NCBI GenBank assembly: GCA_963782495.1
Contig: CAWAJU010000009.1
Location: 1-64,000 of the forward strand
Direction: 5' to 3'
Source: DASQBT01 sp963782495
GTDB lineage: Bacteria > Pseudomonadota > Gammaproteobacteria > Burkholderiales > Thiobacillaceae
Length of the DNA stretch: 64,000 nt
Position numbers and translations under genes: made by a program. Positions 20,025-29,250 of the stretch are shown piece after piece. How positions within the stretch are numbered: position 1 is the first letter of the stretch; each line of letters starts with the position of its first letter. The notes below the pieces were generated by a model that was not told the DNA's origin, did no database searches, and saw nothing but the letters and a program-made list of their open reading frames with translations.

Positions 20025-20371
20025 GGTTTCACGATCCAGTTGGAAACTTCATGGGTAAAGCGGGCAGCTACGGCAGTGCGTCCGCTGGTGTACTGCAGAG
20101 CTACCACAGAGACTTCAGCGTCCAGGGTGCCATCGGAATTCTTCAACTTCAGGCGGTCCGCAAACTCCAGCGGCAGAGTGGAAGAGAACAGCACTTCACG
20201 GTGGGTACCGAATTCGATTACGGTCTCCTCCGTGCAGTCGGCTTTTTCTTCGATGACTCGGGTCAGACGCACGGGAATGCGTACCGGGCTGGCCTCCGGA
20301 AAAAACTTTGCCAGTTTCGCGGTGCAGCTCTCCTGCTGGACACGCGCTCGGCCCGCGGCCTGTGTGGACAC
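20021..20371 (-). CDS. PilZ-like domain protein
   Basis: This is a 116-residue protein whose central part matches the PilZ-like beta-barrel seen in Acidobacteriota: IEFGTHREVLFSSTLPLEF, then RLKLKNSDGTLDAEV and VAARFTHEVSNWIVKP. Canonical PilZ c-di-GMP contacts (RxxxR, D/NxSxxG) are not evident, so nucleotide binding is uncertain. I start at the GTG at 20371, because AGAGG precedes it by eight bases; a longer frame from 20434 adds a Pro/Gly-rich stretch. It heads a coupled operon with the 351-residue protein. A sigma-54-type promoter at 20470-20485 with an upstream dyad precedes it. Confidence 0.65.
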   Translation of the reverse strand: MSTQAAGRARVQQESCTAKLAKFFPEASPVRIPVRLTRVIEEKADCTEETVIEFGTHREVLFSSTLPLEFADRLKLKNSDGTLDAEVSVVALQYTSGRTAVAARFTHEVSNWIVKP

Positions 20372-20469
20372 TGCTGTTACCTCTGATTCTTCAGGGTCGA
20401 CGCGGCCTGGGTCCCCAGGCCTGCCGGTTAGCACGGCAAGGGCACCCGGACCGCATCGCTAGAAAGGAA

Positions 20470-20485
20470 TGCACTCTCGCAACCA
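20470..20485 (-). promoter_or_regulatory. Candidate sigma-54 promoter of the PilZ-like operon
   Basis: On the minus strand the sequence is TGGTTGCGAGAGTGCA, with GG and GC exactly twelve bases apart. The -24 box is imperfect (TGGTTG instead of TGGCAC). The predicted start near 20458 leaves a leader of about 87 bases. It is supported by the dyad about 95 bases further upstream. Confidence 0.45.
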
Positions 20486-20580
20486 AAGTCCGGGTTGGAC
20501 GAGAAGTCTACGTAAGGTACTGATTCTAAAAAGAGATGTTCGAGATGAGAAAACTAGAGTGTGTCAGGAGATCAGACGTT

Positions 20581-20605
20581 TGTCTCACATTGAAACAGTG
20601 TCTCA
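20581..20605. promoter_or_regulatory. Candidate activator-binding dyad (copy 2)
   Basis: TGTCTCA-CAT-TGAAACA at 20581-20597 is followed one base later by another TGTCTCA half site at 20599-20605. The word and three-base spacer match the dyad at 26624-26640. The site lies about 95 bases upstream of the candidate -24 element. Confidence 0.5.
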
Positions 20606-20658
20606 TCGGGCCGCGAGGAATCGGTTGATCTCAGTTGTACCTCCATCTTCACAACACC

Positions 20659-20812
20659 GTCAGCTTGAGCGCAGTAAAGGGACTCGCACCGCGAGTCCCT
20701 GGCGAAGTCGAAAGACCTGCTGTGTGCGCGCGGCGGCAACCTGCCGGAGATCGTAGCGTCGCCCGGATCGGGTTGCGGCAGACAGCAGATCCCACGCCGT
20801 GGGGGAATGACC
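20659..20812. repeat. Long imperfect palindrome, GTCATC...GATGAC type (copy 1)
   Basis: It shares the block AAGTCGAAAGACCTGCTGT and a terminal GGAATGAC with the element at 35089-35239. The ends are inverted relative to each other. It fills most of the gap between the NtrC gene and the PilZ-like operon's regulatory region. Confidence 0.65.
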
Positions 20813-20825
20813 GGGATGGGTGACG

Positions 20826-22232
20826 CTACTGCAGCGATTGCATTGGCGCCGTGACTTCTCTGCTCCCGATGTTGTAACGCTTCAGTTTGCGATAGAGCGT
20901 TGCCCGGCTGATGCCCAGCATTTTTCCTGCAAGCGCTTTATCGCCCTTGACCTGCTCGAAGACACGTTCAATGGTGGCACGCTCAATGTCCTCTAGATCA
21001 GTGCTGGTGAGGCCGGATGATTCTGCGGATTCTTGACCCGGGTCTGCCGGAATGCCGGAGGTGATTGCGGGTGGCAGGTCGTTGAAATCAATAGTGCGGC
21101 GATCGCCCAGCGCTACCGCGCGTTCAATGCAATTTTCCAGTTCCCGAACGTTTCCCGGCCAGTCATATTGAAGCAAGGACTTCATGGCTGCAGTAGTGAT
21201 CTGAATCGAGGTCCCGGGCGAGTAACGTTCCAGGAACCAGTGCGCGAGCATGGGAATATCGGACCTGCGTTCACGCAGCGAAGGCAGGTGCACGGTCACC
21301 ACGTTCAGCCGGAAGTATAGGTCCTTGCGAAAGGTGCCGTTCCGATACTCGGCTTCGAGATTGCGATTGGTGGCGGCAATGACGCGCACGTCCACTTTGA
21401 ACTTTTGATTACTGCCCACCGGACGGACTTCTTTTTCCTGCAGAACACGCAACAGCTTGGCCTGCATCTCCTGCGGCAGTTCGCCGATCTCGTCCAGAAA
21501 TATCGTGCCGCCATTGGCGGATTGGAACAGTCCTGTTCTGGCTTTCATTGCACCAGTGAATGCACCTTTTTCGTAGCCGAACAGTTCGCTCTCGATCAGG
21601 GTCGGGACCAGCGATCCACAATCCACAGCCACGAATGGGCGCTTCGCGAACGAACCGCGAAAGTGGATGGCACGCGCCACCAGTTCCTTGCCGGTACCGC
21701 TTTCTCCGGTAATCAGCACGGGCGTGTGCGTTTCTTTCAATCGCGACACCATGCGCAGCACGTCCTGGATTTTGTGCGACGCGCCCACGATTCCGTGCAA
21801 CTCCGTCTCGGTGTCGACGCGCTCGCGCAGGAACTCGTTCTCTTCCACCAGGCGGACCTTTTCCGCCATGCGGCGCAGGAACATGCGGAGTTCCTCCAGC
21901 GGCGAGAACGGTTTGCTGATGTAGTCGTACGCTCCCAACTTCATGGCCTGGACCGCAGTCTCGACCGATCCATGCCCGGTCATCACCGCGACCTCGGTGC
22001 GGGGCAGCATCTTCTTTACCTTTTCAAGGAATGTCAGGCCGGACATGTTGGGCATCACGAGATCGGTAAGGATGATGTGCGCGGGTTGTTCTTCGAGCAG
22101 GGCCAGTGCCGACTCGCCGCCGTCAGCTTCCATGCAGATAAACCCCAGGGCTTCCCCCACAGTCATGCACAGCTGGCGGATGCTCTGCTCATCGTCAACG
22201 ATCAGGAGGCGGATTCGTAAGTCTTCACTCAC
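20826..22232 (-). CDS. NtrC-family sigma-54-dependent response regulator
   Basis: This is a 468-residue enhancer-binding activator. The receiver has DDE at the start (LLIVDDEQSIR), phospho-Asp D57 (ILTDLVMPN) and SKPF. The AAA+ domain has Walker A GESGTGKELVA, the sigma-54 contact loop GAFTGA, Walker B GTIFLDEIGE and arginine-finger region LRERRSDIP. The end is a Fis-type helix-turn-helix (LAGKMLGISRATLYRKLKRY). The start is GTG at 22232, overlapping the upstream receiver gene stop by four bases. It is last in a kinase-receiver-activator operon. Two sigma-54-like promoters with shared dyads lie on both sides of this operon and are natural targets. Confidence 0.95.
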   Translation of the reverse strand: MSEDLRIRLLIVDDEQSIRQLCMTVGEALGFICMEADGGESALALLEEQPAHIILTDLVMPNMSGLTFLEKVKKMLPRTEVAVMTGHGSVETAVQAMKLGAYDYISKPFSPLEELRMFLRRMAEKVRLVEENEFLRERVDTETELHGIVGASHKIQDVLRMVSRLKETHTPVLITGESGTGKELVARAIHFRGSFAKRPFVAVDCGSLVPTLIESELFGYEKGAFTGAMKARTGLFQSANGGTIFLDEIGELPQEMQAKLLRVLQEKEVRPVGSNQKFKVDVRVIAATNRNLEAEYRNGTFRKDLYFRLNVVTVHLPSLRERRSDIPMLAHWFLERYSPGTSIQITTAAMKSLLQYDWPGNVRELENCIERAVALGDRRTIDFNDLPPAITSGIPADPGQESAESSGLTSTDLEDIERATIERVFEQVKGDKALAGKMLGISRATLYRKLKRYNIGSREVTAPMQSLQ

Positions 22233-22633
22233 AGTGCCTTCCCCATGGTCTTTTCGACCACTGCAATAAAGGGCTGGACCAGGAACGGTTTTTCGACGCA
22301 TGGCGCGCCGGTCTCGCGCAGTGTGGCCACGGTCTCTTCATTGGCGATATCGCCGGTAATGAAGACGATCCGCGACGCCAGTTCGGGACGGTACTGCGCC
22401 ACCCAGGCGTGAACGTCGGCCCCGTTTACGCCCCCCGGGGTGCGCATATCGGAGACGACGCCGAGAAATTCTCCCGACTGCAACAGTCGCAAGCCGTCGG
22501 CTCCGGACTCGCTGCATACCACGGCGTAGCCATTGCGCTCCAGCGTGGCTCGGACGTAGGCCATCACGGCGGGCTCATCCTCGATGAGCAATACGGGTAA
22601 AGTTGCGGGTTTGGTGACAGGTTGTGTGGTCAT
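22229..22633 (-). CDS. Single-domain response regulator
   Basis: This is a 134-residue stand-alone receiver. The acidic pair is IEDEPAVM, phospho-Asp is D62 (VVSDMRTPGG) and the switch Lys lies in CVEKPFLVQP. It has no output domain, so it may be a phosphate sink or relay between the large kinase and the NtrC-type regulator. The ATG at 22633 overlaps the kinase stop (ATGA) and its own stop overlaps the next GTG, so the three are translationally coupled. Confidence 0.92.
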   Translation of the reverse strand: MTTQPVTKPATLPVLLIEDEPAVMAYVRATLERNGYAVVCSESGADGLRLLQSGEFLGVVSDMRTPGGVNGADVHAWVAQYRPELASRIVFITGDIANEETVATLRETGAPCVEKPFLVQPFIAVVEKTMGKAL

Positions 22634-25600
22634 CGTTGGATCACTCCGGCAGCGGCCCCGACTGAGGCCGTCTCTGGGGTTGCGGGCAGGCGAACCACGA
22701 AGGTGGCGCCTTGCCCCACGGTATTGTTTTGGCAAAGAATCTCGCCGCCGTGCTCGCGCACAATGCCGTAGCAAATGCTCAAGCCCAGGCCAGTCCCTTT
22801 GCCCACTTCCTTGGTGGTGAAAAATGGATCGAAAATCCGGTCCGGGTGCGTGATTCCGGGGCCGTTGTCGCGAAACGAAATCTCCACCGTATTGCCCGTG
22901 CGCCGCGTGGTGATCTCGATCCTCGCCGGGCGCCCGGTTTCCCCTACAGCGTCATACGCGTTGTTCAGGATATTCAGAAATACCTGCTGCAACTGGTGCG
23001 AGTCGCCGATCACGCTGGGCAGATCCTGGTCCAGATGCTCAATCACTTCCACGCCATGGCTTTGGAAGTCGTAGGAGCGCAACTGCACCGTCCGCCGCAG
23101 AATCGGATTCAGCTGCAGGGCTTTCCGCTGCGGCGGCATCTGGCGGGCAAAGCTGAGCAGGTTCTGGACGATCTGCTTGGTACGCTGCGCTTCCTGCAAA
23201 ATGACCCGCATGTCTTTGCGCGCACTTTCCGGCAATTCGGGATTTTCCATCAGGAGGTCAGCGAACCCAAGGATCGCCGTAAGCGGATTGTTGACCTCGT
23301 GGGCGACGCCGGAAACCAGTTGGCCCACGGCGGCCATCTTTTCGGCGTGCATCAGTTTTGATTGCAGGCTGGCGGCGTCGGTGACATCTGTCATTACCAC
23401 CACCAGGCTGCTCACATGCGACTGCTCGTCACGCATCGGACTCAGGTTGACCGAAAAATGCCCGATTCTGCCGTCTCCGCGCAGGATCTGCAACTCCAGA
23501 TTGTCTACCTGGCGTCCTGCCAGCGTCGCACTCAGAGCTTCAGTAAGAATGGTTCGCCGGGCTGGAGCCACCAGATCCTCCAGGGGCCGTCCCAGTAATT
23601 GTTTCTGCTCGTAGCCCATGTCCTGCCAACGCCGGTTGGCGTAGCTGATGAGGCCGGCAGTGTCCGCCACCAGGATCAGGCTTTGCGTGTTGTTGAGAAT
23701 CTTTCCCGAGAAGTCCCGCTCCCGCTGCAATTCCGCCTGGAAGGTTTTCAACCCGCTGATATCGAGCATCAGGCCGCGGAACTGCGTCACTCGGCCCTGG
23801 GTGTCACGCATGGCGAAAGCGTTGATCAGGACATAAACGATGGATCCATCCCGCCGGCGCAGCGTCTCTTCGTGATTACGGACCACCCCATGTTCCTCCA
23901 TCTCGCGGGCCAGTTTCTGGTGGCTCTCGGGGGAGAAATAAACCTGGGTGCGAACGTCGGCCTGCAACAGTTCGTCCCGGCTGTGATAGCCGAGCATGCG
24001 CACCAGCGCGTCATTCACTTCGATAAAGCGTCCGTCGGGGGTGGAAAAGAAGAGCCCTTCCTGAATGTTGTCGAACAACTCCCGGTACCGTTGCTCCACC
24101 TCTAACCGGTCGCTGATGTCCTTCAGCACGTGGATGGTCTGCATGCCCTCGTTGCTGGCGCCGTGGACTCGCGAAGTGGAAACCAGGTAAGTGCGTTCCA
24201 GCACGGGATGGACATACTCCTCATCGCGTTCAGTCGTAGTGCGGCAGAAAGGGCACGAACGCAGAGGCGGGGCATCGGCCATGGCCAGCAGCGCCGACAT
24301 ATTGACGCCGATGAGGGCTTGCGGTTCCACCCCGATGAAATCGGCCAGCGACCGGTTCACCCGGAGCACATTGCCGGCCTCGTCATGGGCCACGATGAAA
24401 TCGCTGATGGCGTCAAATATCTCGATCCAGTGCCGGTTAGCCTGGTCCATGCGGGTGAACAGGCGCGCATTTTCCAGGGCCACGGCGGCATGTCCGGCGA
24501 TGGCCTGCAGGACCTGTTCGTCTTGTTCGGAGGGCAGAGCTTCCCGATCCCCCAGGTACAGGACGCCTACCAATTCTTCAGACGTGCCCAGCAGCCGCAC
24601 CAGCGTAGCGCTGGTTGCGCCCAGTTCCGACGCCAGGGCCGCGCCGAATAATTCCGGCGCGGGAAAAGTGAAGATCGTGCCCTCGTGCGATGCCAACGCC
24701 TCCTCGATGGCGTGGCTTAACCGTCTCAGCAGAGAGCGGTCTTGACTTTCGGCCTGTCCCCGGTTCTGCAGAACCAGGGTTTCCATGCCGCTTTCCAGTT
24801 TGACCACGAGCGCCGCTTGCTGCGCCCCCAGGATATTTGCCGCCCGACCCACAAAGTTGCGCGCGAAGTCGGGAAGTCTCAGGTGGCCATTGAGTTCGAG
24901 CGCCAGTCCCATCAGGGACTCGGCCCGGCGGCGGTGCTGCTCGGATTGATGAAGATTGCGGGTAACCTCCAGCGCAACCGCGACTTGCGCCGCTAAAGCG
25001 CGTGCGCGCCGGACCTCCTCTTGCGAGATGCCGGCTTCATCCAGCCGGTCCAGTACTCCGAACATGCCCAGAACTTCGCTGTTGGTGTCCAGAAGAGGCA
25101 CCGTGAGCAATTGCTGCACGTTGAACTTGCCCAGGATTTCCAGGTTCGCTCCCGGGACTTTGCTGGGTTCGTCCGACCAGAAGACTTCCTTGTTGAGCAA
25201 AGTCTGGCTGGCGGGCCCGGCGGGGAACTGGAAATCCACCTGCTTGGGTTTGCCGTTTTCCGCCGCCCAGCGCACGTGGAAGGCGCCGTTTTCGAGCAGT
25301 CCGATGAAACCGCGGCCGAAGCCCAGAAAATCCGCGGCCCGCAGCGCGAACTGTTGCAGGAATTCGTCGAGATGGCTGATGGAGCCGAGTTCGGCTGAAA
25401 TGTCGAGCAATTGGTGAAGTTCGTAAGCCCGGGCGCGAGCCGTGCTGTAAAGTTCTGCATTGGCGATCGCCACTGCCGCAAAGCCAGTGACCACTGAGAT
25501 CAGTGATTTTTCTTCCGCGCTGAATGGCCCTTCAGCCCGGGGATAGATCAGCACGGCTCCCTGGGTGAGGGAAGTGCGAAAAGGTGCGGCGATCAGCGTT

Positions 25601-26502
25601 CCCGGAGGGATCAGCTCTCCCAAAGCGTGAGTCGCGGGATCGATGCCCACGCTAAGAGGCTCGCCTGCGGCCACGGCCCGGCTGGCCAGGTCCGCGGCGA
25701 ATTGCAAGCCCCGGCGATCGTGCCGGGCGCGCACGGAAGCTGCCATTTGAGGAGATTCGGCAGCCACCGCGCGCAGAATGAACCCGGTTCCTTCCCGGAG
25801 CATCATGCAGACCAGCCGGGTGCGCAGCAGAACTCGAAGCCGGTCGGCGACTGCCTCAACGATCGCGGTCGATTCCGGAGTGGAACGCAGAGCCTGCGCT
25901 ACTTCAGCCAGAATCTTGGTGCGCCGGTGTTCCTCGCGGGAAACCTGAGTGAGGCGGCTGGCTTCCAGTAAACTACCCAACTGCCCCGCCAGAATCGTGG
26001 CCTTGGCGGCCAGATCCGGATTGAAGAAGTCTGGATTCGAACTGTGCAGAAACACGGCCGCACCGATTGCTTCGTTACTCACCACCAGAGGCGCCGCCAT
26101 GATCGAGCGGGCGCGGTACTCGGCAGCCATCAGATAGCGGCCGGGATCCAGCTGATTCTCATACACCGTTTTTCGCTGGCGGATGGCTTCAGCTGCAATC
26201 GCCACTGAGCTTTGGCTGGCTTTCACTCTCGTCCCGCGAAAGCGGTCGGCCATCAGACCGTCAGCTTCGGCTCCCACTAATTCGTCCTCGGAAACCCGCT
26301 GCCAGTAATAAGCGCCGTCCACCTGGAATAACTCGCGCGTGGCCTGGCAAAACAGCCGGATCAAGGTCTGAGGCGGAGTGCCTTGGGCGGCTGCGTCCGA
26401 GAAGCGGAGAAGAAGACCCTGGAATGCAGCGTCCGAGCGCGGATTGCTGCGCTGAGCCGCGAGCGCGTCTTCGGCTGAGGTCGTCAGAGCTTTACCATCC
26501 AC
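22630..26502 (-). CDS. Multi-GAF/PAS sensor histidine kinase
   Basis: This is a 1290-residue cytoplasmic kinase. About the first 690 residues look like four GAF domains in tandem, for example LFQVDGAYYW and VPLLDTNSEVLGMFGVLDRL. Three PAS domains follow; the first carries a CPFC pair (RSCPFCRTTTERDEE) and the second has LFDNIQEGLFFSTPDGRFIEV. HisKA is GVAHEVNNPLTAILGFADLL. The ATPase domain ends the protein with DNGPGITHPDRIFDPFFTTK and GTGLGLSICYGIVREHGG. No membrane segment is present, so signals are likely intracellular ligands or redox. It heads the operon with a receiver and an NtrC-type activator, the probable phosphoacceptors. Confidence 0.95.
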   Translation of the reverse strand: MDGKALTTSAEDALAAQRSNPRSDAAFQGLLLRFSDAAAQGTPPQTLIRLFCQATRELFQVDGAYYWQRVSEDELVGAEADGLMADRFRGTRVKASQSSVAIAAEAIRQRKTVYENQLDPGRYLMAAEYRARSIMAAPLVVSNEAIGAAVFLHSSNPDFFNPDLAAKATILAGQLGSLLEASRLTQVSREEHRRTKILAEVAQALRSTPESTAIVEAVADRLRVLLRTRLVCMMLREGTGFILRAVAAESPQMAASVRARHDRRGLQFAADLASRAVAAGEPLSVGIDPATHALGELIPPGTLIAAPFRTSLTQGAVLIYPRAEGPFSAEEKSLISVVTGFAAVAIANAELYSTARARAYELHQLLDISAELGSISHLDEFLQQFALRAADFLGFGRGFIGLLENGAFHVRWAAENGKPKQVDFQFPAGPASQTLLNKEVFWSDEPSKVPGANLEILGKFNVQQLLTVPLLDTNSEVLGMFGVLDRLDEAGISQEEVRRARALAAQVAVALEVTRNLHQSEQHRRRAESLMGLALELNGHLRLPDFARNFVGRAANILGAQQAALVVKLESGMETLVLQNRGQAESQDRSLLRRLSHAIEEALASHEGTIFTFPAPELFGAALASELGATSATLVRLLGTSEELVGVLYLGDREALPSEQDEQVLQAIAGHAAVALENARLFTRMDQANRHWIEIFDAISDFIVAHDEAGNVLRVNRSLADFIGVEPQALIGVNMSALLAMADAPPLRSCPFCRTTTERDEEYVHPVLERTYLVSTSRVHGASNEGMQTIHVLKDISDRLEVEQRYRELFDNIQEGLFFSTPDGRFIEVNDALVRMLGYHSRDELLQADVRTQVYFSPESHQKLAREMEEHGVVRNHEETLRRRDGSIVYVLINAFAMRDTQGRVTQFRGLMLDISGLKTFQAELQRERDFSGKILNNTQSLILVADTAGLISYANRRWQDMGYEQKQLLGRPLEDLVAPARRTILTEALSATLAGRQVDNLELQILRGDGRIGHFSVNLSPMRDEQSHVSSLVVVMTDVTDAASLQSKLMHAEKMAAVGQLVSGVAHEVNNPLTAILGFADLLMENPELPESARKDMRVILQEAQRTKQIVQNLLSFARQMPPQRKALQLNPILRRTVQLRSYDFQSHGVEVIEHLDQDLPSVIGDSHQLQQVFLNILNNAYDAVGETGRPARIEITTRRTGNTVEISFRDNGPGITHPDRIFDPFFTTKEVGKGTGLGLSICYGIVREHGGEILCQNNTVGQGATFVVRLPATPETASVGAAAGVIQR

Positions 26503-26537
26503 CCATTCTCAGATTCAACAAGTAGTTTATATACAGC

Positions 26538-26567
26538 AAATTAGACTGAATTCTCAATTTGAGTCAA
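26538..26567 (-). promoter_or_regulatory. Possible sigma-70 promoter of the kinase operon
   Basis: On the minus strand TTGACT (26562-26567) and TAATTT (26538-26543) are 18 bases apart. The site lies 36 bases before the kinase ATG, which is short but workable. The match is moderate. Confidence 0.3.
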
Positions 26568-26623
26568 GGGAATAAGGGCGTGGGTGCCGAGATGGTGAAA
26601 TCGATAATTTGGGCGATCAAGAG

Positions 26624-26659
26624 TGTCTCAGACTGAGAGAAAGACTCCTGGATGAGACG
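26624..26659. promoter_or_regulatory. Candidate activator-binding dyad (copy 1)
   Basis: TGTCTCA-GAC-TGAGAGA at 26624-26640 is an inverted repeat with a three-base spacer. An additional half site TGAGACG lies at 26653-26659. It is about 110-130 bases upstream of the sigma-54 -24 box at 26769, a typical distance for an NtrC-type enhancer. Confidence 0.55.
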
Positions 26660-26768
26660 ATTCTTACAATTACCCAGCGCCGAGTTAGCAGCCGCGCCAT
26701 ATTAGTAAACGCTTATATGTCAACAATTTATACCATCTTGTGACTTTGGGCTGACGAGCTCTCGAGGC

Positions 26769-26784
26769 TGGCATTGGCATTGCA
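26769..26784 (+). promoter_or_regulatory. Sigma-54 promoter of the TonB-MCP-che operon
   Basis: TGGCATTGGCATTGCA matches the -24 (TGGCAT) and -12 (TTGCA) elements, with GG and GC exactly twelve bases apart. The predicted start near 26795 is about 32 bases before the GTG start at 26827. Confidence 0.7.
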
Positions 26785-26826
26785 CTTGTGGTCGTGGGTA
26801 AGAGCCTTACCCCGGGGAAAGAGACT

Positions 26827-27192
26827 GTGCATTTAGCCATCCTGCAGAAGTGGACACTGAGCGTGGCCTTAGGGCTTGCGATGGTTAGCGTAATCGCAAT
26901 TCCCGCGCCTGCCGCCGCCCCGCAAGAAGTTAAAACCGACGACTTGGACCGCAAGCCCAAAGTTAAAGTTGCGCCCTTTTATCCCGAAGTCGCTCGCCGC
27001 ATGAACATCGCCGGCACGGTGCGGCTGTCCGTGGTCGTGGCCCCCAACGGCACGGTGAAAAGTTCGAAGCCAGTCGGAGGACACCCCCTTTTGGTCAACG
27101 CCGCCATGGATGCTATCAAGCGGTGGAAATTCGAAGCTGCCCCAACCGAGAGCAGCGGAATCGTGGAGTTTAAGTTCCAGCCTCAGAACTAG
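26827..27192 (+). CDS. Small secreted TonB C-terminal-domain protein
   Basis: This is a 121-residue protein with an N-terminal hydrophobic signal (LSVALGLAMVSVIAIPAPAAA). A single TonB C-terminal fold follows (KVAPFYPEVARRMNIAGTVR, DAIKRWKFEAAP). It lacks the Pro-rich arm and the stable membrane anchor of classical TonB, so it is more likely a periplasmic binding unit than an energy transducer. The GTG at 26827 follows GGGGAAAGAG. It is the first gene after the sigma-54 promoter and precedes the chemoreceptor by 54 bases, suggesting that it works with the chemosensory array. Confidence 0.75.
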   Translation: MHLAILQKWTLSVALGLAMVSVIAIPAPAAAPQEVKTDDLDRKPKVKVAPFYPEVARRMNIAGTVRLSVVVAPNGTVKSSKPVGGHPLLVNAAMDAIKRWKFEAAPTESSGIVEFKFQPQN

Positions 27193-27246
27193 TCGGGATG
27201 GACCGTCCGGCGCCAGAGGCGGGGCAGCAGAGAGCGGAGGAATCGC

Positions 27247-29236
27247 ATGACGATCGGCAAAAAACTTTATGTGAGCTTTGGAGCGGTTCTGGCCATGGTC
27301 GTGGTGCTTTTTGCCGTGAATCTGGCCGCCGTATATCGCGAGCACAGCGCAAAGGCAGCGGCCTCTCAGGCCCTGCAACTCGCCGACGCCACCGACAAGA
27401 TCAGATTTCAGATGATGCAGAACCGTCTTTATCTGACCAACTACCTGCTCAGCGGCGACAGCCGGGAGTCTGACCGGGTCAATGATGGCGTCCACTCCTT
27501 ATCCGATCGCATGCAGAGCACGATGGCGATTGCTTCTTCCGAGCAACAGCGCTCCGCCCTGGCCAAGGTCCAGCAGACCGAAAGTAACTGGGCGCGCGAC
27601 TTTGCCGAGCCGCTTATGCAAAAGCGGAAAGAGGTAGACCAGGGCAATTCGACCGTGGCGGAATTGCAGATCTTTTACCTGCAGAAAGATGCCAGCTCCT
27701 GGGTAAAGAACTCCACCGAATATCTCGACCTCGCCGACCAGGAAAGCAAGCGGGTTCTCGAAGAGCGGCGCCAGAGCGACGACTCCGCCAGCAACTGGAC
27801 CATCGGAATCGCCCTTCTGGGAACCCTGGCTGCGCTGATTCTCGGTAGCGTCATTGCCGTTCGCACCGCCAGCTCCATAACCGAACCGCTGGGCGATCTG
27901 ATGAAAGTCACCAAGCAGATCGGCACCGCCGGCGATCTTGACCACGAAATTGATATTAAGCGCGAAGACGAGATCGGCGAACTGGGCCGGACTTTCAACA
28001 GCATGGTGGGCTACCTGAGGGAGATGGCCTCCATCTCCGAGGCGATCGCAGGCGGAAACCTTTCAGTTGAGGTCACACCCCGCTCCAAGGATGACACCCT
28101 GGGCAACGCTTTCGTTCGCATGGTGGATGGCTTAAGGAACCTGGTGCGCAATGTGCGCGATGCCGCTTCCCAGGTGGCCAGCGCCTCCAGCCAGGTGGCT
28201 GGCGCCTCGGACGACTCTGCCAAAGTGAGCTTGCAAACCGCCTCCGCCATCGACGAAGTCACCAGCACCATGCACGAGATGAGCGTCAACGTGCAGAACA
28301 TGGTGAAGAACACCCAGACCCAGGCTTCCAGCGTCAGCGAGACTTCCGCTTCCATCGATGAGATGGTGGCGTCCATTCAGCGCGTGGCCGACACCGCTAA
28401 GGTCCTGCTCGACATCTCGAACCGCTCACGGGAAGAAGTCCACAGCGGTATCAACACTATGGAGAAAGCTACGGACGGGCTGAACAAGATCAACATCACG
28501 ATCCGCTCGTCAGGCGAAATCATCGATGTACTGGGGCAGCGGGCCGACGACATTGGCAAGATTATCGAGGTCATCGATGACCTGGCGGAGCAGACCAACC
28601 TGCTCGCGCTCAATGCGGCCATCGAAGCGGCGCGTGCCGGCGAACATGGCCTGGGATTCGCAGTGGTCGCCGACGAAGTCCGCAAGCTGGCGGAAAAATC
28701 TGCCCAGTCCACCAAGGAAATTTCCGAACTGATCCAGAGCATCCAGAAAGAAGCGCGCAAGGCAGTGGAAAACATGGACCGCAGCACGCGGCATCGTGAA
28801 CGACGGTCTCGGCCTGGGCCAGGAACTCAACGCTGCGCTGCGCAAGATTTCGAACGTGGTCACCGAAGTTTATAAGTTCGCCCAGGAAATTGGCGCTGCC
28901 ACCAACGAACAGTCACATGGCTCTTCGCAGATCGCCCGCGCCACGACCCGCCTGAACGAAATCACTCACGAGATCAACTCCGCGGTAGAGGAGCAGGCTT
29001 CCGGCGCACAAGCTGTAGTCAAGGCCATGGAGCGGATGCGCGAACTGGTGCAGCAGACGACTTCGGGATCGACCGAACTGGCGGCCTCGGCGGAGCAGAT
29101 GTCGAAGATGTCGCGCGAACTGCTCGATGCCATGCACCGTTTCGCCCTGGAGCAGGCTGCGGAACGTGCTCCTTCGCGTTACGAAGAACCGGCAGCGGGC
29201 AATTCCCGGCGGGCGGCTGCCGGCGCAAGGGTCTAA
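27247..29236 (+). CDS. Methyl-accepting chemotaxis protein (one frameshift)
   Basis: This is an inner-membrane chemoreceptor. Membrane helix 1 (VSFGAVLAMVVVLFAVNLAA) and helix 2 (IGIALLGTLAALILGSVIAV) bracket a four-helix-like periplasmic domain of about 150 residues. HAMP segments follow, then the long coiled-coil signalling domain with the kinase-contact hairpin EQTNLLALNAAIEAARAGE. The frame breaks near 28790 after ENMDRST, where an extra base lies in the GCGGC run; removing it gives 663 codons and continues as IVNDGLGLGQEL. No C-terminal CheR-binding pentapeptide is seen. It leads directly into cheW, so it is probably the dedicated receptor for this array. Confidence 0.9.
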
Positions 29237-29250
29237 GGCCCGAGTCCATC

